A stretch of 64,000 nt of DNA from Megachile rotundata (Eukaryota > Arthropoda > Insecta > Hymenoptera > Megachilidae). The stretch spans positions 124,001 to 188,000 of the forward strand of contig NW_027473624.1 of assembly GCF_050947335.1 (NCBI RefSeq), written 5' to 3'. Below are positions 1-11,529 of this stretch, piece after piece. A program made the translations under genes and the position numbers. Position 1 is the first letter of the stretch. Each line of letters begins with the position of its first letter. Under the pieces are notes generated by a model. The model worked only from the letters and a program-made list of their open reading frames with translations, did no database searches and was not told where the DNA came from.

Positions 1-166
1 TAGTAATTGTCGTTATATCGATCATATAAGCATAATATGGCTAATAATATGAGTTAAATTGATAATAGTAAGAGTAATGAGTATAGTAATTGTCGTCCTA
101 TCGATCATATAAGCATAATAAGGCTAATAATATGAGTTAGATTGATTTTAATAAGAGTAATGAGTA

Positions 167-249
167 TAGTAATTGTCGTTCTATCGGTCATATAACCATA
201 ATATGGCTAATAATATGAGTTAGATTGATAACAGTGAGTGTAATAAGTA
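167..249 (+). repeat. Variant monomer: CGGTCATATAACC left half, ACAGTGAGTG right half
   Basis: The left half has TTCTATCGGTC and ATAACC in place of CCTATCGATC and ATAAGC. The right half has GATAACAGTGAGTGTAATAAG in place of the GATAATAATAAGAG form. Both halves recur hundreds of times across the window in various combinations. The right half is usually followed by a next monomer starting GTCGTTATATCG, as here at 250. Confidence 0.9.
196..206. other. Short inverted repeat CCATA-A-TATGG (example)
   Basis: In monomers with the ATAACC allele, an 11-bp imperfect dyad appears: CCATA, a central A, then TATGG. In the commoner ATAAGC allele the left arm is one base shorter (CATA-A-TATG). The C/G difference therefore strengthens or weakens a dyad in alternating monomers. 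Any protein binding is speculation. Confidence 0.5.
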
Positions 250-332
250 TAGTAATTGTCGTTATATCGATCATATAATCAATATATGCCTAATAATATG
301 AGTTAGATTGATAATAATAAGAGTAATGAGTA
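250..332 (+). repeat. Variant monomer: TTATATCG left half with shuffled TCAATATATGCC
   Basis: The left half reads GTCGTTATATCGATC. Further on it has ATAATCAATATATGCC where the reference has ATAAGCATAATATGGC, at identical total length. This form is confined to block A as far as I can see (also ~2350, ~3265, ~4995, ~7085, ~7995). Confidence 0.85.
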
Positions 333-415
333 TAGTAATTGCCCTCCTATCGATCATATAAGCATAATATGGCTAATAATATGAGTTAGATTGATAACAA
401 TAAGAGTAATAAGTA

Positions 416-498
416 TAGTAATTGTCGTTCTATCGATCATATCTGCATAATATGGTTAATAATATGAGTTAGATTGATAATAGTGAGTGTAATAAGCA
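416..498 (+). repeat. Variant monomer: ATATCTGC left half, ATAGTGAGTG right half
   Basis: The left half is TTCTATCGATCATATCTGC, linked to ATATGGTTAAT in place of ATATGGCTAAT. These two differences, about 15 bp apart, travel together in most copies. The right half is GATAATAGTGAGTG and ends AATAAGCA, a form shared with many other copies of this type. Confidence 0.85.
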
Positions 499-664
499 TA
501 GTAATTGTCGTTCTATCGGTCATATAACCATAATATGGCTAATAATATGAGTTAGATTGATAACAGTGAGTGGAATAAGTATAGTAATTGTCGTTATATC
601 GATCGTATAAGCGTAATATGGCTAATAATATGAATTAGATTGATAATAATAAGAGTAATGAGTA

Positions 665-747
665 TAGTAAATGTTGTCATATCGATTATATAAGCATAAT
701 ATGGCTAATAATATGAGTTAGATTGATAATATTAAGAGTAATGAGTA
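665..747 (+). repeat. Variant monomer: AAATGTTGTCATATCGATT left half
   Basis: The left half reads TAGTAAATGTTGTCATATCG followed by ATTATATAAGC. It is a distinctive, strongly diverged type found in blocks A, B and G. Related TGCTGTC (block B) and TGTGGTC (blocks E and F) forms mark different blocks. It is useful for assigning a block to a family. Confidence 0.85.
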
Positions 748-830
748 TTGTAATTGTCGTTCTATCGGTCATATAACCATAATATGGCTAATAATATGAG
801 TTAGATTGATAATAATAAGAGTAATGAGTA

Positions 831-913
831 TTGTAATTGTCGTCCTATCGATCAAATAAGCATAATATGGCTAATAATATGAGTTAGATTGAAAACAGTG
901 AGTGTAATAAGTA
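831..913 (+). repeat. Variant monomer: ATCAAATAAGC left half, GAAAACAGTGAG right half
   Basis: ATCAAATAAGC replaces ATCATATAAGC and GAAAACAGTG replaces GATAACAGTG. The GAAAAC marker occurs at 891, 1638, 2883, 3879, 4626, 5622, 6369, 7614 and 9357, then not again until 62641 and 63886. It is the clearest signature shared by blocks A and G. Confidence 0.85.
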
Positions 914-1222
914 TAGTAATTGTCGTTATATCGATCATATAAGCATAATATGGCTAATAATATGAGTTAGATTGATAATAATAAGAGTAATGGGTATAGT
1001 AATTGTCGTCCTATCGATCATATAAGCATAATCTGGCTAATAATATGAGTTAGATTGATAATAATAAGAGAAATGAGTATAGTAATTGTCGTCCTATCTA
1101 TCATATAAGCATAATATGGCTAATAATATGAGTTAAATTGATAATAGTAAGAGTAATGAGTATAGTAATTGTCGTCCTATCGATCATATAAGCATAATAT
1201 GGCTAATAATATGAGTTAGATT

Positions 1223-1790
1223 GATAATAGTAAGAGTAATGAGTATAGCAATTGTCGTCCTATCGATCATATAAGCATAATATGGCTAATAATATGAGTT
1301 AGATTGATAATAATCAGAGTAATAAGTATAGTAATTGTCGTTCTATCGGTCATATAACCATAATATGGCTAGTAATATGAGATAGATTGATAATGATAAG
1401 AGTAATAAGTATAGTAATTGTCGTTCTATCGATCATATCTGCATAATATGGTTAATAATATGAGTTAGATTGATAATAATAAGAGTAATGAGTATTGTAA
1501 TTGTCGTTCTATCGGTCATATAACCATAATATGGCTAATAATATGAGTTAGATTGATAATAATAAGAGTAATGAGTATTGTAATTGTCGTCCTATCGATC
1601 AAATAAGCATAATATGGCTAATAATATGAGTTAGATTGAAAACAGTGAGTGTAATAAGTATAGTAATTGTCGTTATATCGATCATATAAGCATAATATGG
1701 CTAATAATATGAGTTAGATTGATAATAATAAGAGTAATGGGTATAGTAATTGTCGTCCTATCGATCATATAAGCATAATATGGCTAATAA
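1223..1790 (+). repeat. Nested ~7-monomer block, first instance in the 57-mer
   Basis: The run begins at GATAATAGTAAGAG with TAGCAATTG in the following monomer. It continues through GCTAGTAATATGAGATAG, the ATCTGC type, ATCAAATAAGC and GAAAAC to AATGGGTA. It recurs at 2468-3035 (15 monomers on) and 4211-4778 (21 further on), and in copy 2 at 5954, 7199 and 8942. The 57-mer is therefore itself built from older duplications. Confidence 0.8.
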
Positions 1791-2467
1791 TATGAGTTAG
1801 ATTGATAATAATAAGAGAAATGAGTATAGTAATTGTCGTCCTATCTATCATATAAGCATAATATGGCTAATAATATGAGTTAAATTGATAATAGTAAGAG
1901 TAATGAGTATAGTAATTGTCGTCCTATCGATCATATAAGCATAATAAGGCTAATAATATGAGTTAGATTGATTTTAATAAGAGTAATGAGTATAGTAATT
2001 GTCGTTCTATCGGTCATATAACCATAATATGGCTAATAATATGAGTTAGATTGATAACAGTGAGTGTAATAAGTATAGTAATTGTCGTTATATCGATCAT
2101 ATAAGCATAATATGGCTAATAATATGAGTTAGATTGATAATAATAAGAGTAATGGGTATAGTAATTGTCGTCCTATCGATCATATAAGCATAATATGGCT
2201 AATAATATGAGTTAGATTGATTTTAATAAGAGTAATGAGTATAGTAATTGTCTTTCTATCGGTCATATAACCATAATATGGCTAATAATATGAGTTAGAT
2301 TGATAACAGTGAGTGTAATAAGTATAGTAATTGTCGTTATATCGATCATATAATCAATATATGCCTAATAATATGAGTTAGATTGATAATAATAAGAGTA
2401 ATGAGTATAGTAAATGTTGTCATATCGATTATATAAGCATAATATGGCTAATAATATGAGTTAGATT

Positions 2468-3035
2468 GATAATAGTAAGAGTAATGAGTATAGCAATTGT
2501 CGTCCTATCGATCATATAAGCATAATATGGCTAATAATATGAGTTAGATTGATAATAATCAGAGTAATAAGTATAGTAATTGTCGTTCTATCGGTCATAT
2601 AACCATAATATGGCTAGTAATATGAGATAGATTGATAATGATAAGAGTAATAAGTATAGTAATTGTCGTTCTATCGATCATATCTGCATAATATGGTTAA
2701 TAATATGAGTTAGATTGATAATAATAAGAGTAATGAGTATTGTAATTGTCGTTCTATCGGTCATATAACCATAATATGGCTAATAATATGAGTTAGATTG
2801 ATAATAATAAGAGTAATGAGTATTGTAATTGTCGTCCTATCGATCAAATAAGCATAATATGGCTAATAATATGAGTTAGATTGAAAACAGTGAGTGTAAT
2901 AAGTATAGTAATTGTCGTTATATCGATCATATAAGCATAATATGGCTAATAATATGAGTTAGATTGATAATAATAAGAGTAATGGGTATAGTAATTGTCG
3001 TCCTATCGATCATATAAGCATAATATGGCTAATAA
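2468..3035 (+). repeat. Nested ~7-monomer block, second instance
   Basis: Same marker order as 1223-1790, offset 1245 bp (15 x 83). The preceding monomer here is the AAATGTTGTC type, unlike the first instance, which sets the left edge of the shared block. Confidence 0.8.
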
Positions 3036-4210
3036 TATGAGTTAAATTGATAATAGTAAGAGTAATGAGTATAGTAATTGTCGTCCTATCGATCATATAA
3101 GCATAATAAGGCTAATAATATGAGTTAGATTGATTTTAATAAGAGTAATGAGTATAGTAATTGTCGTTCTATCGGTCATATAACCATAATATGGCTAATA
3201 ATATGAGTTAGATTGATAACAGTGAGTGTAATAAGTATAGTAATTGTCGTTATATCGATCATATAATCAATATATGCCTAATAATATGTGTTAGATTGAT
3301 AATAATAAGAGTAATGAGTATAGTAATTGCCCTCCTATCGATCATATAAGCATAATATGGCTAATAATATGAGTTAGATTGATAACAATAAGAGTAATAA
3401 GTATAGTAATTGTCGTTCTATCGATCATATCTGCATAATATGGTTAATAATATGAGTTAGATTGATAATAGTGAGTGTAATAAGCATAGTAATTGTCGTT
3501 CTATCGGTCATATAACCATAATATGGCTAATAATATGAGTTAGATTGATAACAGTGAGTGTAATAAGTATAGTAATTGTCGTTATATCGATCGTATAAGC
3601 GTAATATGGCTAATAATATGAATTAGATTGATAATAATAAGAGTAATGAGTATAGTAAATGTTGTCATATCGATTATATAAGCATAATATGGCTAATAAT
3701 ATGAGTTAGATTGATAATATTAAGAGTAATGAGTATTGTAATTGTCGTTCTATCGGTCATATAACCATAATATGGCTAATAATATGAGTTAGATTGATAA
3801 TAATAAGAGTAATGAGTATTGTAATTGTCGTCCTATCGATCAAATAAGCATAATATGGCTAATAATATGAGTTAGATTGAAAACAGTGAGTGTAATAAGT
3901 ATAGTAATTGTCGTTATATCGATCATATAAGCATAATATGGCTAATAATATGAGTTAGATTGATAATAATAAGAGTAATGGGTATAGTAATTGTCGTCCT
4001 ATCGATCATATAAGCATAATATGGCTAATAATATGAGTTAGATTGATAATAATAAGAGAAATGAGTATAGTAATTGTCGTCCTATCTATCATATAAGCAT
4101 AATATGGCTAATAATATGAGTTAGATTGATAATAATAAGAGTAATGAGTATAGTAAATGTTGTCATATCGATTATATAAGCATAATATGGCTAATAATAT
4201 GAGTTAGATT

Positions 4211-4778
4211 GATAATAGTAAGAGTAATGAGTATAGCAATTGTCGTCCTATCGATCATATAAGCATAATATGGCTAATAATATGAGTTAGATTGATAATA
4301 ATCAGAGTAATAAGTATAGTAATTGTCGTTCTATCGGTCATATAACCATAATATGGCTAGTAATATGAGATAGATTGATAATGATAAGAGTAATAAGTAT
4401 AGTAATTGTCGTTCTATCGATCATATCTGCATAATATGGTTAATAATATGAGTTAGATTGATAATAATAAGAGTAATGAGTATTGTAATTGTCGTTCTAT
4501 CGGTCATATAACCATAATATGGCTAATAATATGAGTTAGATTGATAATAATAAGAGTAATGAGTATTGTAATTGTCGTCCTATCGATCAAATAAGCATAA
4601 TATGGCTAATAATATGAGTTAGATTGAAAACAGTGAGTGTAATAAGTATAGTAATTGTCGTTATATCGATCATATAAGCATAATATGGCTAATAATATGA
4701 GTTAGATTGATAATAATAAGAGTAATGGGTATAGTAATTGTCGTCCTATCGATCATATAAGCATAATATGGCTAATAA
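4211..4778 (+). repeat. Nested ~7-monomer block, third instance
   Basis: Same marker order, offset 1743 bp (21 x 83) from the second instance. It shares the second instance's left neighbour (AAATGTTGTC type) and right neighbour (AAATTGATAATAG), so those two are the closer pair. It spans the copy 1/copy 2 boundary of the HOR as drawn here. Confidence 0.75.
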
Positions 4779-7700
4779 TATGAGTTAAATTGATAATAGT
4801 AAGAGTAATGAGTATAGTAATTGTCGTCCTATCGATCATATAAGCATAATAAGGCTAATAATATGAGTTAGATTGATTTTAATAAGAGTAATGAGTATAG
4901 TAATTGTCGTTCTATCGGTCATATAACCATAATATGGCTAATAATATGAGTTAGATTGATAACAGTGAGTGTAATAAGTATAGTAATTGTCGTTATATCG
5001 ATCATATAATCAATATATGCCTAATAATATGAGTTAGATTGATAATAATAAGAGTAATGAGTATAGTAATTGCCCTCCTATCGATCATATAAGCATAATA
5101 TGGCTAATAATATGAGTTAGATTGATAACAATAAGAGTAATAAGTATAGTAATTGTCGTTCTATCGATCATATCTGCATAATATGGTTAATAATATGAGT
5201 TAGATTGATAATAGTGAGTGTAATAAGCATAGTAATTGTCGTTCTATCGGTCATATAACCATAATATGGCTAATAATATGAGTTAGATTGATAACAGTGA
5301 GTGTAATAAGTATAGTAATTGTCGTTATATCGATCGTATAAGCGTAATATGGCTAATAATATGAATTAGATTGATAATAATAAGAGTAATGAGTATAGTA
5401 AATGTTGTCATATCGATTATATAAGCATAATATGGCTAATAATATGAGTTAGATTGATAATATTAAGAGTAATGAGTATTGTAATTGTCGTTCTATCGGT
5501 CATATAACCATAATATGGCTAATAATATGAGTTAGATTGATAATAATAAGAGTAATGAGTATTGTAATTGTCGTCCTATCGATCAAATAAGCATAATATG
5601 GCTAATAATATGAGTTAGATTGAAAACAGTGAGTGTAATAAGTATAGTAATTGTCGTTATATCGATCATATAAGCATAATATGGCTAATAATATGAGTTA
5701 GATTGATAATAATAAGAGTAATGGGTATAGTAATTGTCGTCCTATCGATCATATAAGCATAATCTGGCTAATAATATGAGTTAGATTGATAATAATAAGA
5801 GAAATGAGTATAGTAATTGTCGTCCTATCTATCATATAAGCATAATATGGCTAATAATATGAGTTAAATTGATAATAGTAAGAGTAATGAGTATAGTAAT
5901 TGTCGTCCTATCGATCATATAAGCATAATATGGCTAATAATATGAGTTAGATTGATAATAGTAAGAGTAATGAGTATAGCAATTGTCGTCCTATCGATCA
6001 TATAAGCATAATATGGCTAATAATATGAGTTAGATTGATAATAATCAGAGTAATAAGTATAGTAATTGTCGTTCTATCGGTCATATAACCATAATATGGC
6101 TAGTAATATGAGATAGATTGATAATGATAAGAGTAATAAGTATAGTAATTGTCGTTCTATCGATCATATCTGCATAATATGGTTAATAATATGAGTTAGA
6201 TTGATAATAATAAGAGTAATGAGTATTGTAATTGTCGTTCTATCGGTCATATAACCATAATATGGCTAATAATATGAGTTAGATTGATAATAATAAGAGT
6301 AATGAGTATTGTAATTGTCGTCCTATCGATCAAATAAGCATAATATGGCTAATAATATGAGTTAGATTGAAAACAGTGAGTGTAATAAGTATAGTAATTG
6401 TCGTTATATCGATCATATAAGCATAATATGGCTAATAATATGAGTTAGATTGATAATAATAAGAGTAATGGGTATAGTAATTGTCGTCCTATCGATCATA
6501 TAAGCATAATATGGCTAATAATATGAGTTAGATTGATAATAATAAGAGAAATGAGTATAGTAATTGTCGTCCTATCTATCATATAAGCATAATATGGCTA
6601 ATAATATGAGTTAAATTGATAATAGTAAGAGTAATGAGTATAGTAATTGTCGTCCTATCGATCATATAAGCATAATAAGGCTAATAATATGAGTTAGATT
6701 GATTTTAATAAGAGTAATGAGTATAGTAATTGTCGTTCTATCGGTCATATAACCATAATATGGCTAATAATATGAGTTAGATTGATAACAGTGAGTGTAA
6801 TAAGTATAGTAATTGTCGTTATATCGATCATATAAGCATAATATGGCTAATAATATGAGTTAGATTGATAATAATAAGAGTAATGGGTATAGTAATTGTC
6901 GTCCTATCGATCATATAAGCATAATATGGCTAATAATATGAGTTAGATTGATTTTAATAAGAGTAATGAGTATAGTAATTGTCTTTCTATCGGTCATATA
7001 ACCATAATATGGCTAATAATATGAGTTAGATTGATAACAGTGAGTGTAATAAGTATAGTAATTGTCGTTATATCGATCATATAATCAATATATGCCTAAT
7101 AATATGAGTTAGATTGATAATAATAAGAGTAATGAGTATAGTAAATGTTGTCATATCGATTATATAAGCATAATATGGCTAATAATATGAGTTAGATTGA
7201 TAATAGTAAGAGTAATGAGTATAGCAATTGTCGTCCTATCGATCATATAAGCATAATATGGCTAATAATATGAGTTAGATTGATAATAATCAGAGTAATA
7301 AGTATAGTAATTGTCGTTCTATCGGTCATATAACCATAATATGGCTAGTAATATGAGATAGATTGATAATGATAAGAGTAATAAGTATAGTAATTGTCGT
7401 TCTATCGATCATATCTGCATAATATGGTTAATAATATGAGTTAGATTGATAATAATAAGAGTAATGAGTATTGTAATTGTCGTTCTATCGGTCATATAAC
7501 CATAATATGGCTAATAATATGAGTTAGATTGATAATAATAAGAGTAATGAGTATTGTAATTGTCGTCCTATCGATCAAATAAGCATAATATGGCTAATAA
7601 TATGAGTTAGATTGAAAACAGTGAGTGTAATAAGTATAGTAATTGTCGTTATATCGATCATATAAGCATAATATGGCTAATAATATGAGTTAGATTGATA

Positions 7701-9462
7701 ATAATAAGAGTAATGGGTATAGTAATTGTCGTCCTATCGATCATATAAGCATAATATGGCTAATAATATGAGTTAAATTGATAATAGTAAGAGTAATGAG
7801 TATAGTAATTGTCGTCCTATCGATCATATAAGCATAATAAGGCTAATAATATGAGTTAGATTGATTTTAATAAGAGTAATGAGTATAGTAATTGTCGTTC
7901 TATCGGTCATATAACCATAATATGGCTAATAATATGAGTTAGATTGATAACAGTGAGTGTAATAAGTATAGTAATTGTCGTTATATCGATCATATAATCA
8001 ATATATGCCTAATAATATGAGTTAGATTGATAATAATAAGAGTAATGAGTATAGTAATTGCCCTCCTATCGATCATATAAGCATAATATGGCTAATAATA
8101 TGAGTTAGATTGATAACAATAAGAGTAATAAGTATAGTAATTGTCGTTCTATCGATCATATCTGCATAATATGGTTAATAATATGAGTTAGATTGATAAT
8201 AGTGAGTGTAATAAGCATAGTAATTGTCGTTCTATCGGTCATATAACCATAATATGGCTAATAATATGAGTTAGATTGATAACAGTGAGTGTAATAAGTA
8301 TAGTAATTGTCGTTATATCGATCGTATAAGCGTAATATGGCTAATAATATGAATTAGATTGATAATAATAAGAGTAATGAGTATAGTAAATGTTGTCATA
8401 TCGATTATATAAGCATAATATGGCTAATAATATGAGTTAGATTGATAATATTAAGAGTAATGAGTATTGTAATTGTCGTTCTATCGGTCATATAACCATA
8501 ATATGGCTAATAATATGAGTTAGATTGATAATAATAAGAGTAATGAGTATTGTAATTGTCGTTCTATCGATCATATGAGCATAATATGCTTAATAATATG
8601 AGTTAGATTGATAATAATAAGAGTAATGAGTATAGTAATTGTCGTCCTATCGATCATATAAGCATAATATGGCTAATAATATGAGTAAGATTGATAATAA
8701 TAAGAGTAATAAGTATAGTAATTGTCGTTCTATCGATCATATAAGCATAATATGGCTAATAATATGAGTTAGATTGATAATAATAAGAGAAATGAGTATA
8801 GTAATTGTCGTCCTATCTATCATATAAGCATAATATGGCTAATAATATGAGTTAAATTGATAATAGTAAGAGTAATGAGTATAGTAATTGTCGTCCTATC
8901 GATCATATAAGCATAATATGGCTAATAATATGAGTTAGATTGATAATAGTAAGAGTAATGAGTATAGCAATTGTCGTCCTATCGATCATATAAGCATAAT
9001 ATGGCTAATAATATGAGTTAGATTGATAATAATCAGAGTAATAAGTATAGTAATTGTCGTTCTATCGGTCATATAACCATAATATGGCTAGTAATATGAG
9101 ATAGATTGATAATGATAAGAGTAATAAGTATAGTAATTGTCGTTCTATCGATCATATCTGCATAATATGGTTAATAATATGAGTTAGATTGATAATAATA
9201 AGAGTAATGAGTATTGTAATTGTCGTTCTATCGGTCATATAACCATAATATGGCTAATAATATGAGTTAGATTGATAATAATAAGAGTAATGAGTATTGT
9301 AATTGTCGTCCTATCGATCAAATAAGCATAATATGGCTAATAATATGAGTTAGATTGAAAACAGTGAGTGTAATAAGTATAGTAATTGTCGTTATATCGA
9401 TCATATAAGCATAATATGGCTAATAATATGAGTTAGATTGATAATAATAAGAGTAATGGGTA
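4732..9462 (+). repeat. Block A, 57-mer higher-order repeat, copy 2
   Basis: It follows copy 1 at a 4731-bp offset as far as ~8560. From ~8560 to ~8785 a few monomers differ (ATCATATGAGC with ATATGCTTAAT, then a GAGTAAGATTG monomer). Agreement then largely resumes at the same offset, for example GATAATAGTAAGAG at 4211/8942 and GAAAAC at 4626/9357. The length-neutral replacement resembles gene conversion or double exchange between monomers. Confidence 0.85.
8560..8785 (+). repeat. Length-neutral replacement tract in HOR copy 2
   Basis: About three monomers here do not match the equivalent positions 3829-4054. They carry GAGTAAGATTG and ATATGAGC forms otherwise typical of block B. The flanks match at an unchanged offset, so the tract replaced its counterpart without changing monomer number. 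Confidence 0.65.
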
Positions 9463-9820
9463 TAGTAATTGTCGTCCTATCGATCATATAAGCATAATAT
9501 GGCTAATAATATGAGTTAGATTGATAATAATAAGAGAAATGAGTATAGTAATTGTCGTCCTATCTATCATATAAGCATAATATGGCTAATAATATGAGTT
9601 AAATTGATAATAGTAAGAGTAATGAGTATAGTAATTGTCGTCCTATCGATCATATAAGCATAATAAGGCTAATAATATGAGTTAGATTGATTTTAATAAG
9701 AGTAATGAGTATAGTAATTGTCGTTCTATCGGTCATATAACCATAATATGGCTAATAATATGAGTTAGATTGATAACAGTGAGTGTAATAAGTATAGTAA
9801 TTGTCGTTATATCGATCATA
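9463..9820 (+). repeat. Block A stub with one extra monomer, and A/B edge
   Basis: After one extra GAGAAATG-type monomer (~9515) the block A order continues at an offset of 4814 bp (58 monomers): GATTTTAATAAG at 4875/9689. It stops where 5000-5012 reads ATAATCAATATATGCC but 9815-9840 reads ATAAGCATAATATGG and GCTAATATTATGAG. This marks the block A to B change. Confidence 0.7.
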
Positions 9821-11529
9821 TAAGCATAATATGGCTAATATTATGAGTTAGATTGATAATAATAAGAGTAATGAGTATAGTAATTGTCGTTCTATCGATC
9901 ATATGAGCATAATATGGTTAATAATATGAGTTAGATTGATAATAATAAGAGTAATGAGTATAGTAATTGTCGTCCTATCGATCATATAAGCATAATATGG
10001 CTAATAATATGAGTTAGATTGATAACAATAAGAGTAATAAGTATAGTAATTGTCGTTCTATCGATTATATCTGCATAATATGGTTAATAATATGAGTTAG
10101 ATTGATAACAGTGAGTGTAATAAGCATAGTAATTGTCGTTCTATCGGTCATATAACCATAATATGGCTAATAATATGAGTTAGGTTGATAACAGTGAGTG
10201 TAATAAGTATAGTAATTGTCGTTATATCGATCATATAAGCATAATATGGCTAATAATATGAGTTAGATTGATAATAATAAGAGTAATGAGTATAGTAAAT
10301 GCTGTCATATCGATTATATAAGCATAATATGGCTAATAATATGAGTTAGATTGATAATATTAAGAGTAATGAGTATAGTAATTGTCGTCCTATCGATCAT
10401 ATAAGCATAATATGGCTAATAATATGAGTTAGATTGATGATAATAGGAGTAATAAGTATAGTAATTGTCGTTCTATCGATCATATCTGCATAATATGGCT
10501 AATAATATGAGTTAGATTGACAATAATAAGAGTAATGAGTATAGTAATTGTCGTTCTATCGGTCATATAACCATAATATGGCTAATAATATGAGTTAGAT
10601 TGATAACAGTGAGTATAATAAGTATAGTAATTGTCGTTATATCGATCATATAAGCATAATATGGCTAATAATATGAGTTAGATTGATAATAATAAGAGTA
10701 ATAAGTATATTAATTGTCGTTACATCGATCATATCTGCATAATATGGTTAATAATATGAGTTGGATTGATAACAGTGAGTGTAATAAGTATAGTAATTGT
10801 CGTTCTATCGATCATATGAGCATAATATGGTTAATAATATGAGTTAGATTGATAATAGTAAGAGTAATGAGTATAGTAATTGTCGTCCTATCGATCATAT
10901 AAGCATAATATGGCTAATAATATGAGTAAGATTGATAATAATAAGAGTAATAAGTATAGTAATTGTCGTCCTATCGATCATATAAGCATAGTATGGTTAA
11001 TAATATGAGTTAGATTGATAATAATAAGAGTAATGAGTATTGTAATTGTCGTTCTATCGGTCATATAACCATAATATGGCTAATAATATGAGTTAGATTG
11101 ATAACAGTGAGTGTAATAAGTATAGTAATTGTCGTTATATCGATCATGTAAGCATAATATGGCTAATATTATATGTTAGATTGATAATAATAAGAGTAAT
11201 GAGTATAGTAAATGTTGTCATATCGATTATATAAGCATAATATGGCTAATAATAGGAGTTAGATTGATAATAATAAGAGTAATGAGTATAGTAATTGTCG
11301 TCCTATCGATCATATAAGCATAATATGGCTAATAATATGAGTAAGATTGATAATAATAAGAGTAATAAGTATAGTAATTGCAGTTCTATCGATCATATAA
11401 GCATAATATGGTTAATAATATGAGTTAGGTTGATAATAATAAGAGTATTGAGTATAGTAATTGTCGCCCTATCGATCATATAAGCATAATATGGCTAATA
11501 ATATGAGTTAGATTGATAACAATAAGAGT

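Larger units (their letters stand above)
1..4731 (+). repeat. Block A, 57-mer higher-order repeat, copy 1
   Basis: 57 monomers (4731 bp). Markers recur exactly 4731 bp later: GATTTTAATAAG at 144/4875, 1970/6701, 2219/6950 and 3132/7863; GAAAAC at 891/5622, 1638/6369, 2883/7614 and 4626/9357. Differences from copy 2 are few in most of its length, for example the first monomer (TTAT against TCCT) and a GTGGAATAAG at ~570 against GTGTAATAAG. It is probably the right part of a longer run extending left of the window. Confidence 0.9.

Noticed and set aside
23..40. TATA-like CATATAAG as a promoter
   Set aside because: It is present in most of 771 monomers as part of AT-rich sequence, with no associated gene, start signal or terminator.
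167..190. CENP-B-box-like match (GTCGTTCTATCGG)
   Set aside because: The canonical box needs TTCG, four bases, A, two bases, then CGGG. Here the first T is absent, the spacer after A is one base short and the last G is missing. It is weak enough to be chance.
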